In this document: in pieces, positions 23,620-31,425 of the stretch
How the letters are laid out: each line of letters starts with the position of its first letter
Numbering within the stretch: position 1 is the stretch's first letter
Position numbers and translations under genes: made by a program
Origin: JBHEKP01 sp041859375
GTDB lineage: Bacteria; Hydrogenedentota; Hydrogenedentia; Hydrogenedentales; CAITNO01
DNA length: 34,595 nucleotides
Direction: 5' to 3'
Assembly (NCBI GenBank): GCA_041859375.1
Contig: JBHEKP010000277.1
Span: forward strand, 1 to 34,595
The notes under the pieces: model-generated
The model's database searches: none
Told to the model about the DNA's origin: nothing
What the model saw: the letters and a program-made list of their open reading frames with translations, nothing else

Positions 23620-23929
23620 ACTGGACCGCATCATCCACGAGCCCGCAAGGCTCAGGATTTTGACCCTGCTGTCGGGGCTTGACGAGGCGGACTTCAATTT
23701 CCTGCTCAACACCGCCGGCCTCACAAAGGGCAATCTTTCCTCGCACATGGACAAGCTGGAAAAGGCCGGCTATGTGGAGGTGCGCAAGAGCTTCAACGGC
23801 CGCGTCCCCCACACGGACTTCAGCCTGACCCCCGCGGGCGCGGAAGCGCTGCGGGATTACTGGCGCGAGCTGGACTCCATCCGCGCGCTGCGCGAGGCCC
23901 CCGAAGAGGACGCGCCCGCGGACCGTTAA
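23612..23929 (+). CDS. Small winged-helix transcriptional regulator (HTH_34-like)
   Basis: A 105-residue one-domain protein. IIHEPARLRILTLLS opens the winged helix, and LNTAGLTKGNLSSHMDKLEKAGYVEV is the helix-turn-helix with its recognition helix. FNGRVPHTDFSLTPAG forms the wing, and an acidic tail closes the protein. This matches the short MarR/ArsR-like regulators of the winged-helix DNA-binding (HTH_34) family; no metal-binding cysteines are present. The ATG at 23612 lies inside the end of the membrane-protein gene; a start at 23450 would lie deep within that gene and is rejected. Predicted to bind DNA, probably as a dimer. Its targets, perhaps its own operon, are not known. Confidence 0.85.
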   Translation: MAELDRIIHEPARLRILTLLSGLDEADFNFLLNTAGLTKGNLSSHMDKLEKAGYVEVRKSFNGRVPHTDFSLTPAGAEALRDYWRELDSIRALREAPEEDAPADR

Positions 23930-23945
23930 AAAGGGAGGGTGTCCC

Positions 23946-24965
23946 ATGGACAGCAAGATTTGGTTGTGGACCGGCTGGCTTGCGGCGGTTGCGTGCCTTG
24001 CGGCGGCCTTTTACGCACTGCTCCGGCTGCCCGCGCTTGAAAAGGAAAACCGCGTGCTTTCCCTTGAGGTGGCCGCGCTGAAAGCGCAGGCCGGCGGGCT
24101 CCAGTCGCAGGTTGAGCTTTTGGAGGCGTCCATCCAGGAGGAGAGGGAACGGCGGGAGTCCGCGTTTTCGGGGGCATTGCCGCCTGAGGCCGGGAACGCC
24201 GCAGCCCCCGGCGCCGCTCCGGTGGCCGCGCCCGCAACGGCCCCCAGCCTGGGAAGCCTTGTGTCGGGGCTGGTGAAAAAAATCGACAAGGGCGGGGGGA
24301 TGCGGGGCGCAATGCTCTCCATGCTCTTTGAGGGGCCCCAGGGCGACAGGATGCTCGACACCACCGCCGGCATGACGGTGAACATGCAGTACGGCGAATA
24401 CATCAACGGGCTGAACCTCCCCCACGAAAAAAAGGAGGAGGTGCGCGGGCTGCTCGAACGTTACATGGGCAAAATGATGCGCATGGGCCTGGATTTCATG
24501 ACGGGCGGGGGCGATCCGCAAAACCTCGGCCCGGAGGGCCAGGCCGCGACGGACGAGATGATGCGGGAGCTGGAGTCCCTTGTGGGCGCAGAGGGCATGG
24601 CGGAGTTCAACCGTTACAGTGAACAGCTCCCGGAGAGGATGCTTGAGCAGAGCCTGGACATGCAGATGGGCTTCTTCGCGGCGGGCCTTTCGCAGGAGAC
24701 GCGGGACACGGTGAAAACCGTGATCATCGAGGAAATGCTCGCGCCACCCGGCGGCGCGGGCGCCGAAAAACCCGCAACGGTGGACGCCGCCTTCGAGGAG
24801 CAGCGGGCCGCCTTTGACCGGGCGCTGGACCGGCTTTCCACCATGCTGCCGCCGGAGGAGTACGCGCAGGCGGAGGGCTTTGTGCGGCAGCAGGCGGGCA
24901 TGCTGGACATGGCGGCGGGCATCATGGGCGGCGGCGGGGGCGCCAAGCCTTCGGGTGAAAAATAG
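23946..24965 (+). CDS. Membrane-anchored coiled-coil protein with methionine-rich helical domain
   Basis: A 339-residue protein with one N-terminal membrane helix (about 6-28), a coiled coil (30-72), an Ala/Pro linker (80-100), and a helical domain unusually rich in Met (for example RYMGKMMRMGLDFM). The part LVGAEGMAEFNRYSEQLPERM (about 212-232), followed by GLSQETRDTVKTVI, resembles an uncharacterised family of anchored proteins whose helical domain has 'L-x-G-x-x-x-x-x-x-Y-x-x-x-L-P'. That likeness is from memory and is weak. A Gly-rich run lies near the C-terminus. GGGAGGG precedes the ATG, and the gene starts 16 bases after the regulator, so it is the third gene of this operon. It converges on holA. 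Probably extracytoplasmic; function unknown. Confidence 0.7.
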   Translation: MDSKIWLWTGWLAAVACLAAAFYALLRLPALEKENRVLSLEVAALKAQAGGLQSQVELLEASIQEERERRESAFSGALPPEAGNAAAPGAAPVAAPATAPSLGSLVSGLVKKIDKGGGMRGAMLSMLFEGPQGDRMLDTTAGMTVNMQYGEYINGLNLPHEKKEEVRGLLERYMGKMMRMGLDFMTGGGDPQNLGPEGQAATDEMMRELESLVGAEGMAEFNRYSEQLPERMLEQSLDMQMGFFAAGLSQETRDTVKTVIIEEMLAPPGGAGAEKPATVDAAFEEQRAAFDRALDRLSTMLPPEEYAQAEGFVRQQAGMLDMAAGIMGGGGGAKPSGEK

Positions 24966-24967
24966 CC

Positions 24968-26005
24968 CTACTGCCGGCGGGCCGGTTTTCCTGGATGGGA
25001 GGCCAGCTTAATCACCAGCATCTCCAGGGCAAGGTTTCGGTCCACGCCCGTGCTGCGCATCAGGAAGTTGGTCTGGGTGCACAGCGACATCGCCCGCACC
25101 ACCGCCTCCAGCCCCAGGTTTTGCGCCATGGGCAGCACCTTTTTGGCGACGAAGGGCTTGGGAATGTCCGCCCCGGTTTCGGGAAGCGAGCGGTAGGCGT
25201 TTTCCACCAGCCAGTTGACTGTGCCCAGAATCTCGTCATGGGACTTGTTCATCGCCAGCAGCTGGTGCAGCGCGTGCAGCGCCACATTGACCTTTTTCCC
25301 CGCAATGGCGTCGGTCAGCGCCCACACGGTTTCCTCGGCGACATCCGCGCAGGCGCTGCGCACGTCATCGGCGGCCACCGTGTCCCTGTCCCCGGAGAAG
25401 TTGAGCGCCAGCATGAGCGCGTTGTTCACGTCGCTCAGGCGGTTGCCCGCGCGGTCAAGCAGCTCCAGCACGGCCTCCTCGCCAATCTTTTTGCCCTTCT
25501 GCCGCGCCTCCTCCCTGACCCACTGCTTTAACTGGGGCTCGTCGAGCTGGGGGCACTCGATGATCTGGGCATGCTTTTCGCAGGCCTTGAAAAAACGCTT
25601 GCGCTTGTCCAGCGCCGAGGCAATCAGCACCAGCCGGGTGAATTCGGCGGGATTTTCGATGTATTCCACAAGCGGCGCGAGGGGGGAGTTCTTTTCGCCG
25701 GACATGGCGTTGTAGCGTTCGGCGTTGCGCACCACCACCAAACGCCGTTCCGCCAGAAAGGGGAATGTCCGCGCCTCCAGCACGATGTCGCCCGGCTGTG
25801 TCTCGTCGGCATGGTAGACGGTGAGGGCCATGTCGTGCAGCGAGGGGTCCACGGTGGCCGCCACAATCTTTTCGAGGGCGCGCTCCACCAGGAAGGGCTC
25901 GAAATCCTCGCGGCCGAAGGGCGCCCTGCCGGGGGCGAAAAGAACCACCGGCTCGGGGGGAATCTTGTCGAAGGATTTGATCAGCTCATTGACGGAAAGG
26001 GCCAC
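24968..26005 (-). CDS. holA: DNA polymerase III delta subunit
   Basis: HolA opens the sliding clamp as part of the clamp-loader complex. The 345-residue length is typical. The N-terminal AAA+-like part has FLAERRLVVVRNAERYN, the strand-helix element characteristic of the family. The middle has LDKRKRFFKACEKHAQIIECPQLDEPQLKQWV, and the C-terminal collar domain has TVWALTDAIAGKKVNVALHALHQLL. No Walker A loop is expected in delta. Start is GTG at 26003-26005, with a weak GGTGAG site. It follows lptE by six bases, and lptE-holA adjacency is common in Gram-negative bacteria, which supports both calls. Confidence 0.9.
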   Translation of the reverse strand: MALSVNELIKSFDKIPPEPVVLFAPGRAPFGREDFEPFLVERALEKIVAATVDPSLHDMALTVYHADETQPGDIVLEARTFPFLAERRLVVVRNAERYNAMSGEKNSPLAPLVEYIENPAEFTRLVLIASALDKRKRFFKACEKHAQIIECPQLDEPQLKQWVREEARQKGKKIGEEAVLELLDRAGNRLSDVNNALMLALNFSGDRDTVAADDVRSACADVAEETVWALTDAIAGKKVNVALHALHQLLAMNKSHDEILGTVNWLVENAYRSLPETGADIPKPFVAKKVLPMAQNLGLEAVVRAMSLCTQTNFLMRSTGVDRNLALEMLVIKLASHPGKPARRQ

Positions 26006-26011
26006 GACGGC

Positions 26012-26611
26012 TCACCAGGGATCAACCACGCGGTGAAAGACGGCCGTGGCAAGCTGTTCAAGCGCCTCGGAGGCCGCGCGGTTTTCCTCCTCCGTGGGGA
26101 AGGAGCGCACGGTGGGCAGAAACACTTCCGCGTTGCCCCGCAGCCTGTCGGAGGACCGGCCCGCGGCGCGGGAGTAGAAGGTGGTCTCCCCCGAAATGGT
26201 TTTTTCCTCCCACAGCACCTGGCCCGTCTGGCGGTCGGTGAGCCGGGCCCCCGCCGTGACCACCAGCAGCGACTGGGTGGGCTCGTCCTTGGCGTCGAAG
26301 GTGAGCCCGCGCCGCGCAAAGTTGAGGATGACACCCTCCAGCACCAGGTCCGCATCCGCCTCGGAGGCGAGTTTCAGCCGGGAGTCGGTGACAAACTTGC
26401 GCCGGAGCGCGTTGGTCAGGGGCGCCTGCAAATCATACTCGCGGGTCTGGTCGTAGAAGGGCGAAACGTAAATGGTCTGGTATTTCGGGTCCAGGGAACT
26501 CTGGGTGGAGTAGCCGCAGCCCGCAAGCAGGCAGCACGCGGCGAGCGCCAGCACCGCGCCCCCCAGCGTGAGGCGCGCGCGGCGCGCGGGCTGTTTCACC
26601 AGGTCGCTCAT
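26012..26611 (-). CDS. lptE: LPS-assembly lipoprotein LptE
   Basis: LptE is an outer-membrane lipoprotein that plugs and stabilises the LptD translocon for lipopolysaccharide. The 199-residue protein has a basic N-terminus, a hydrophobic segment and the lipobox LLAGC, with Cys32 as the lipidated residue. After it, CGYSTQSSLDPKYQTIYVSPFYDQTREYDLQ matches the LptE family start: G-Y followed by 'I-x-V-x-x-F-x-N'-like text. Alternating strands and helices follow. The ATG overlaps the stop of the BamD-like gene as ATGA, and holA follows directly. Presence of LptE indicates a diderm cell with LPS. Confidence 0.88.
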   Translation of the reverse strand: MSDLVKQPARRARLTLGGAVLALAACCLLAGCGYSTQSSLDPKYQTIYVSPFYDQTREYDLQAPLTNALRRKFVTDSRLKLASEADADLVLEGVILNFARRGLTFDAKDEPTQSLLVVTAGARLTDRQTGQVLWEEKTISGETTFYSRAAGRSSDRLRGNAEVFLPTVRSFPTEEENRAASEALEQLATAVFHRVVDPW

Positions 26612-27606
26612 TGGGCGGTGTTCTTCGCGCCGTACTGGATGCCCACATGGGTCACGGCGCTGTTTTCAGCAAGCCACGCCTTGGCGGTTTCCGCCGCCGG
26701 TGTCTCCGAAAACTGGTTGGCCACCGTCTCGTAGTACAGGCGCGCGGAGGAGAACTCGCGGCGGTGCTCATAATAGCGCGCCGTCTCGAGCCGCTGGTTG
26801 GCGATGGACTCGCGCATTTCGGTGCGCATCCCCTTGAGTTCCGCGTTCCGGCTGTCCTCCGGATACCTGGCCGCGAAATCGTCAATGGCGTCGATGGCGA
26901 GCTGGCTCGGCGACTGGTCGTAGGCCGGCTTGAGCGAGCCCTTGTAGTAGCACATGGCAAGGCCGTAGGCGGCCTCATCCACCCAGTCGGAGCCCGAATA
27001 GTCCTCAACAACGCGGCGGTACTCGAAGGCCGCCTCGATGTATTCCTTCCGGGCGTAGTGGCTCAGGCCGATTTTATACTGCGCCTCGGCGGCGGCGGCG
27101 GTGAATGGCTGGTTCTCCACCACCATTCCGTAGACCTCCGCGGCGCGCTTGAGCGGGCGCTTCTTGAAGAGCGCCCAGCGCTTCTCAATTTTCTGGAGGC
27201 CCTTGTCGTAATAGGAGTCGCCAATCTCGTACTGCTTTTTGATGGCGTCCTGGTAGTGATCGGTGTCGGGGTAACTGGCGATCAACTGCTGGAAGGCCTT
27301 GGCCGCCTCCATCCATTTCCCCTGCGCCATGAGAATTTCGCCGCGCAGGTACTGGTTCTCGTCGGCCATGGGATCGGAGGCGTAGAACTCCACAAACTTG
27401 TCCGTCTCCCGGTACGCCTTGCGGTAGTTGCCTTCCAGCATCAGTCCGCGCGCGTACTCCACCTGGAGTTCGGCCGTCTCTTTCGGCATCCGCTTCATGT
27501 TCACCCAGCGGCCGGTCTGCGGCGTCCAGGTCCACTGCGCCTGGGCGGCCACCGCCCACAATGCGAACACGGCTACCAACAATGCCGCCCGTGTGCCTTT
27601 ATGCAT
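26608..27606 (-). CDS. BamD-like outer-membrane assembly TPR protein
   Basis: A 332-residue exported protein with TPR-type helical repeats: ETAELQVEYARGLMLEGNYRKAY, QYLRGEILMAQGKWMEAAKAFQQLI and QYKIGLSHYARKEYIEAAFEYRRVV. A final unit reads QRLETARYYEHRREFSSARLYYETVANQF. This order and the C-terminal unit match the BamD/YfiO family, which helps BamA insert outer-membrane proteins. BamD is normally a lipoprotein, but here the signal peptide (MHKGTRAALLVAVFALWAVAAQAQ) has no lipobox cysteine. GGAG lies nine bases before the ATG at 27606; an in-frame TTG at 27690 lacks a signal-like start. It leads the operon with lptE and holA. Confidence 0.75.
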   Translation of the reverse strand: MHKGTRAALLVAVFALWAVAAQAQWTWTPQTGRWVNMKRMPKETAELQVEYARGLMLEGNYRKAYRETDKFVEFYASDPMADENQYLRGEILMAQGKWMEAAKAFQQLIASYPDTDHYQDAIKKQYEIGDSYYDKGLQKIEKRWALFKKRPLKRAAEVYGMVVENQPFTAAAAEAQYKIGLSHYARKEYIEAAFEYRRVVEDYSGSDWVDEAAYGLAMCYYKGSLKPAYDQSPSQLAIDAIDDFAARYPEDSRNAELKGMRTEMRESIANQRLETARYYEHRREFSSARLYYETVANQFSETPAAETAKAWLAENSAVTHVGIQYGAKNTAQ

Positions 27607-27733
27607 GGTGCGTTTCTCCGCAAATGGTGACAAAACATTACCAACGTTCCGGCGGAATGCTCCCGCGCCGGACCGGTGCAATACTAACAATTCACGTCAC
27701 GCCAAGGCAAACCGCCCAAGGGGCGTGTTTTGC

Positions 27734-28294
27734 TCAGGAAGCGGGCTTTTTGGGGGCCGCCTTTTTCGCCGGGGCCTTTTTGGCCTTGGGCTTCGCCTTG
27801 GCCTTTGCCGGTTTCGCCGGGGCGGCCTTTTTCACCGCCGCCTTCGGGGCCGCCGCCTTGCCGCATTTGCGGCAGGAGGCCTTGGCGGTTTTCTCGGCGC
27901 GTGCGAGGTACTGGTCCACCAGGTCAAAACTCTTCTCCACCGCCGCCTTCAGCTCGTCGCGGCCCACCCGCATCACCCGCGTCCATTCCCGCATCAGTTC
28001 GCGGGCCTCGGCGGGCATCTTTTCATTGCCGGTAACCGCGCTCTCCACCACCTTGCCCGCGTGCTTCTGCACCGAGTCCACAACCCCGAGGGTGCCCTTG
28101 AAAAGGCTGCGCTGTAATTTCAGCGCCTCCCGCGAGCCGTGGATGGTTTTCCCCTTGGTCGAATTCACCACGCCGACCGCGGCGTCCGGCACCAGTCCGC
28201 CGAGCGTGTCCACCAGCCGACCCAGCTCCTCAATACCCTTTTTGGAGGCCGCCGCGGCCCCGCCCAGCAACCCCTTGTCTTTCTTTTCAGCCAT
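27734..28294 (-). CDS. Phasin-like protein with histone H1-like basic tail
   Basis: A 186-residue protein. Residues 1-135 are amphipathic helices (EELGRLVDTLGGLVPDAAV, LFKGTLGVVDSVQKHAGKVVE, VGRDELKAAVEKSFDLVDQYLAR) of the kind found in phasins, which coat polyhydroxyalkanoate granules. A CRKC pair (141-144) precedes a tail of about 40 residues made almost only of Lys, Ala and Pro. The layout resembles PhaF of pseudomonads, whose basic tail binds DNA and helps granules segregate. The likeness is architectural, so the function is inferred. GAGGAGGAAAGG precedes the ATG at 28294; an upstream in-frame extension to 29134 runs through the uridine kinase gene and is rejected. A 127-base gap separates it from the BamD-like gene. 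Confidence 0.7.
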   Translation of the reverse strand: MAEKKDKGLLGGAAAASKKGIEELGRLVDTLGGLVPDAAVGVVNSTKGKTIHGSREALKLQRSLFKGTLGVVDSVQKHAGKVVESAVTGNEKMPAEARELMREWTRVMRVGRDELKAAVEKSFDLVDQYLARAEKTAKASCRKCGKAAAPKAAVKKAAPAKPAKAKAKPKAKKAPAKKAAPKKPAS

Positions 28295-28373
28295 TGCCTT
28301 TCCTCCTCGCCATGTCGCGGCGTTCCGCCGCGCGGCCGGTGCATGGCTCCGCCCATCGAAGTCACACCCCATA

Positions 28374-28401
28374 ATGTTATCCTTTTCCCGGGGAAATGCA
28401 A
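28374..28401 (-). promoter_or_regulatory. Candidate promoter of the phasin-like gene
   Basis: On the minus strand, TTGCAT (28401-28396), a 16-base spacer and TAACAT (28379-28374) give a moderate sigma-70 match about 80 bases before the start codon. It lies in the only non-coding gap between this gene and the divergent uridine kinase gene. Confidence 0.35.
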
Positions 28402-28452
28402 CATTTTGCGGAAAAATAATGGCCCGCGCCGTGGGACGTACAAGCAAATACG

Positions 28453-28460
28453 TGTAAAAT
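28453..28460 (+). promoter_or_regulatory. Candidate -10 element for the uridine kinase gene
   Basis: TGTAAAAT includes TAAAAT, a five-of-six match to the -10 consensus, 50 bases before the udk ATG. The region 17 bases upstream (TGGGAC) is a poor -35 box. Confidence 0.3.
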
Positions 28461-28510
28461 GGCGGAATGGGAACCTGCGGCCTGCCGCGCCGCGCCCCTT
28501 TGGAGAAGCC

Positions 28511-29137
28511 ATGCCCCCCTTCGTGATCGCCATATCGGGTGGAAGCGGTTCGGGAAAAAGCACCCTGGCCGCCGCGCTGGCCGCACGTTTCCCGGATGAG
28601 ACGGCTGTCCTTTGCCAAGATTGGTATTACAGGGATTTGTCGCACCTGGACGAATCCGCCCGCGCAAGCCAGAACTTCGACGCCCCAGACGCCATTGACG
28701 TGGAACGGCTTGCCGCCGATCTGCGCGCGCTGCGGGCGGGAGACCCGGTGAGCGCGCCCAGTTATGATTTTACAAGACATCTGCGCACGGGGGACACCCT
28801 GCGGATTTACCCGAAGCCGCTGATTGTTCTTGAGGGGCTCCATGTGACCGGCATGACCGGATTGTCCGGGCTCGCGGATCTCAGGGTTTATGTGGACGCC
28901 CCCGCCCCGCTCCGGCTGGAGCGGCGGCTTGCGCGGGACATGCGGGAGCGGGGCCGTTCCGCCGGGCAGGTGCTGGCGCAGTACCGCGGGACGGTTGAGC
29001 CCATGCACGAACAGCATGTCGCGCCGCTCAGGGAATCGGCGGATGCCGTTGTTGACGGCGCGCGCCCCCCGGAGGAGGCTGTCGCGCTGCTGGTTCCGCG
29101 CATCCCTCTTCGCGGGGGGGCACGGGTGGGGCAATAA
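28511..29137 (+). CDS. udk: Uridine kinase
   Basis: Uridine kinase phosphorylates uridine (and usually cytidine) to the monophosphate in pyrimidine salvage. The 208-residue length is typical. The P-loop GGSGSGKS lies at about residues 10-17. QDWYYRDLSHLDE is the conserved 'D-x-Y-Y-x-D' substrate region, NFDAPDAID matches 'N-x-D-x-P-x-A-x-D', and VLEGLHVT is the 'I-L-E-G-I' strand. RRLARDMRERGRSAGQVLAQY is the lid with 'R-D-x-x-E-R-G-R'. Short GGAG precedes the ATG at 28511; the reading from 28139 overlaps the phasin-like gene and is rejected. The PRK/UK family also contains phosphoribulokinases, but length and motifs favour uridine kinase. Confidence 0.88.
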   Translation: MPPFVIAISGGSGSGKSTLAAALAARFPDETAVLCQDWYYRDLSHLDESARASQNFDAPDAIDVERLAADLRALRAGDPVSAPSYDFTRHLRTGDTLRIYPKPLIVLEGLHVTGMTGLSGLADLRVYVDAPAPLRLERRLARDMRERGRSAGQVLAQYRGTVEPMHEQHVAPLRESADAVVDGARPPEEAVALLVPRIPLRGGARVGQ

Positions 29138-29194
29138 GACGCCTGATGCTGTATACTTTCCAGCAACTGATTATCCCCGACGGAGGACCAAGAA

Positions 29195-29851
29195 ATGAAC
29201 CTGAAAACAACAGCGCGGACGGCGGGATTTTTTTGTGCGGCGGCGCTGGCGCTTTTTTTGCTTGCGGCGGGCTGCTCGCCGAAGCCGAGCCGCGCGGACC
29301 TGGACGGCGCCGCGCCCAAACCCGCACCGGCCGAGGCGCCGCCCGCAAAACCGGTGGTCAACATCGGCGACGCGGAGAGCAGCATCCTGGTCATCGCCAA
29401 AGCCGCCCCCGAAGCCGCGTCCCCCACGGTGCAGGTGGAGGAGGTCAACACCGCCCGGCACCGCCTCGCCATGGTGAACATCAATGTGAGGCCGCCCTGG
29501 CCCGCCACGCTGCCGATTCAGGTGACCATTGAGTCGCAGGTCAGTTTCGAGGAGCGCCCGGTGGTGCTGCGCGGCGGACCGGTGAGGGATGACACCCCCC
29601 TGCCGGCGCAGCAGCCCCTGCTGGTGCAGCAGCCCCTGAGAAAGGGGGCCGCCGACCCGGTTCAATACACGTTCAACGCGCTGGAGGGGCTGGCCCAGCC
29701 GCCCGAGACCATGCTGCTGGTGGTGAAACTCGACGCGTTCATGCTTGACTCCGCCGCGCAGGCGGCGGGGCTTGATCCGGCCACCTTCACCTCCGAAACA
29801 CGCACCCTGCTGATGAGCAACCCTGTGCGCGTCAACTTCCTCAAGGAATAG
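29195..29851 (+). CDS. Hypothetical lipoprotein
   Basis: A 218-residue protein with a signal peptide ending in the lipobox LAAGC (Cys27), then a Pro/Ala-rich linker (PKPAPAEAPPAKP) as used to span from a membrane. The rest looks like a beta-rich domain (LAMVNINVRPPWPATLPIQVTIESQV ... MLLVVKLDAFML) with a Gln/Pro-rich insert containing QQPLLVQQPL. No named family is recognised. GGAGGA lies before the ATG, and TATACT at 29152-29157 may be a -10 box, though its -35 is poor. The PIG-L gene begins 10 bases after its stop, so the two are likely co-transcribed. Confidence 0.7.
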   Translation: MNLKTTARTAGFFCAAALALFLLAAGCSPKPSRADLDGAAPKPAPAEAPPAKPVVNIGDAESSILVIAKAAPEAASPTVQVEEVNTARHRLAMVNINVRPPWPATLPIQVTIESQVSFEERPVVLRGGPVRDDTPLPAQQPLLVQQPLRKGAADPVQYTFNALEGLAQPPETMLLVVKLDAFMLDSAAQAAGLDPATFTSETRTLLMSNPVRVNFLKE

Positions 29852-29861
29852 GAGAGACACC

Positions 29862-30674
29862 GTGAATATTGTCTGTGTGGGCGCCCACCCCGACGACGCG
29901 GAATTCTACGCGGGCGGCTCCATGCTGCTCTGGACGGACCAGGGCCACAAGGTAACCGCAGTGTCCCTCACCAACGGCGACATCGGCCACCACGGGATGG
30001 AACCCGCCGAGCTGGCGGCGCGCCGGGCTGCGGAGTCCCGGGAGGCTGCGCGGCGCGGCGGTTATGACACCCTGACCCTCGGCCACCATGACGGGGAACT
30101 CATGCCCTCGCTTGAGGCGCGCAAGGAGCTGGTGCGCCTGCTGCGCAGGCTCCAGGCCGACGTGGTGCTGAGCCACCGCCCCTGCGACTATCACCCCGAC
30201 CACCGCTACACGGCCATGCTGGTGCAGGACGCGGCCTTCATGGTGACGGTGCCCCGGTTCTGCCCGGAAACCCCGGCGCTGCGCGCCAACCCCCTCTTTT
30301 TGTTCATGATGGATGCGTTCACCCGGCCCGCCGCCATCCGACCCGACATGCTGGTGGACGTGGACGGCGTGATGGACCGGAAATGGGCGCTGCTTGACGC
30401 GATGGAGTCGCAGTTCTACGAGTGGCTGCCCTGGCTGGACAGGCGGCTGGGCGAGGTGCCCCCGCCGGAGGCGGGTGCCGAGGCGCGCCGGGCGTGGCTG
30501 GTGCGCCATTATTCACCCTGGCTGGCCGAATTCACCAACCAGCACCGCGATGACCTGTGCCGCATGTACGGGGAGCGGGGGGGCTCCATCCATTTTGCGG
30601 AGGTGTTTGAAGTTTCAGAATACGGAAGGGACCCCGACACCGAGGAACTTTTCGCGCTTTGCCCCGCCGAGTAG
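29862..30674 (+). CDS. PIG-L (LmbE) family N-deacetylase
   Basis: A 270-residue zinc-dependent deacetylase. It opens with VGAHPDDAEF, the zinc-binding A-H-P-D-D-E-type motif, followed by NGDIGHHG, and has YHPDHR with the third zinc ligand near residue 110. Family members remove acetyl groups from GlcNAc conjugates in thiol (bacillithiol or mycothiol), glycolipid or antibiotic pathways. Which one applies here cannot be told, since no other thiol-synthesis gene is in view. Start is GTG at 29862-29864 with GGAGAG six bases upstream; the gene follows the lipoprotein gene by 10 bases. Confidence 0.85.
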   Translation: MNIVCVGAHPDDAEFYAGGSMLLWTDQGHKVTAVSLTNGDIGHHGMEPAELAARRAAESREAARRGGYDTLTLGHHDGELMPSLEARKELVRLLRRLQADVVLSHRPCDYHPDHRYTAMLVQDAAFMVTVPRFCPETPALRANPLFLFMMDAFTRPAAIRPDMLVDVDGVMDRKWALLDAMESQFYEWLPWLDRRLGEVPPPEAGAEARRAWLVRHYSPWLAEFTNQHRDDLCRMYGERGGSIHFAEVFEVSEYGRDPDTEELFALCPAE

Positions 30675-30704
30675 GCGCGGCAGGCCAAAACCAGGAGACA
30701 GCCC

Positions 30705-31388
30705 ATGATGCGCGCCCTTGCCATTTTCGCGGCGGCATGCCTGCCCGCCGCGGCGGTCTTCGCCGCCGACTCCCCCACCATCACCAGCACCGGCGAGGCG
30801 GTGATGCACACCGTGCCCGGCACGGTGTCCTTCACGCTTGTAAAACTGTTTCAGGAGGCCGACCTGAAAACGGCGACGGAAAAATGCGGCGCGTTCACCG
30901 CCCAGGCGGAGCAGACCCTGCGCGCGGCGGAAATACCGCCGATGGACGTGCAGGCGCTCCCGCCGTGTCCTGACGACACCGCCTCTGCGCCCGCCGTGCG
31001 CGGCGGCGTCACCGCCAAATACTCCATGGCCGCATTCATCTCGGCGGGCACGGGCCCGGTGGCCCTCGGCGGGTTCATGGACAAGATGCGCGCGCTGGCC
31101 CTCGCGCTGGACGCGTCCCTCTCCACGCCCAAATACGCGGCGGGCGCGGAAGACACCACCGCCGCCTCGGCGGTGGTCCAGGCCACGGAAAACGCCTACG
31201 CCCACGCGGAGACGGTGGCCTTCGCCCTCAAGAGCGCCATATACTCCGTGCAGAATGCGGAAATCATCGAGGTGAAATGGTCGAACAGGCCCGACCCTGA
31301 TGCGCCGGGGCCGGTGCCGCAGATTTCCTGCACCGCACGGGTGCGCGTGGTATACCAGCTCGCCCCGCAGCAGGCCCCGGCGATGTGA
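30705..31388 (+). CDS. SIMPL (DUF541/YggE-like) domain protein, exported
   Basis: A 227-residue protein with a signal peptide (about 1-21, ending VFAAD). The SIMPL-domain start is ITSTGEAVMHTVPGTVSFTL, which fits the family's 'I-x-V-x-G-x-G-x-V-x-x-x-P-D-x-A-x-x'. A C-terminal part follows with NAYAHAETVAFAL and ISCTARVRVVYQL. SIMPL proteins such as YggE are periplasmic, and some relate to oxidative stress; no mechanism is settled. AGGAGA precedes the first of two ATGs. The PIG-L gene is 30 bases upstream. Confidence 0.75.
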   Translation: MMRALAIFAAACLPAAAVFAADSPTITSTGEAVMHTVPGTVSFTLVKLFQEADLKTATEKCGAFTAQAEQTLRAAEIPPMDVQALPPCPDDTASAPAVRGGVTAKYSMAAFISAGTGPVALGGFMDKMRALALALDASLSTPKYAAGAEDTTAASAVVQATENAYAHAETVAFALKSAIYSVQNAEIIEVKWSNRPDPDAPGPVPQISCTARVRVVYQLAPQQAPAM

Positions 31389-31425
31389 CGCCCGCGGCCC
31401 CAAAACAACTCAGGGAGACAAACAC

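Noticed and set aside
27695..27733. Possible terminator after the phasin-like gene
   Set aside because: Only a five-base stem (CGCCC/GGGCG) with a weak GTTTG tail on the minus strand; too weak to call.
27860..28460. Plus-strand frames opposite the phasin-like gene
   Set aside because: Antisense readings; the minus-strand gene has a strong ribosome site and a coherent protein.
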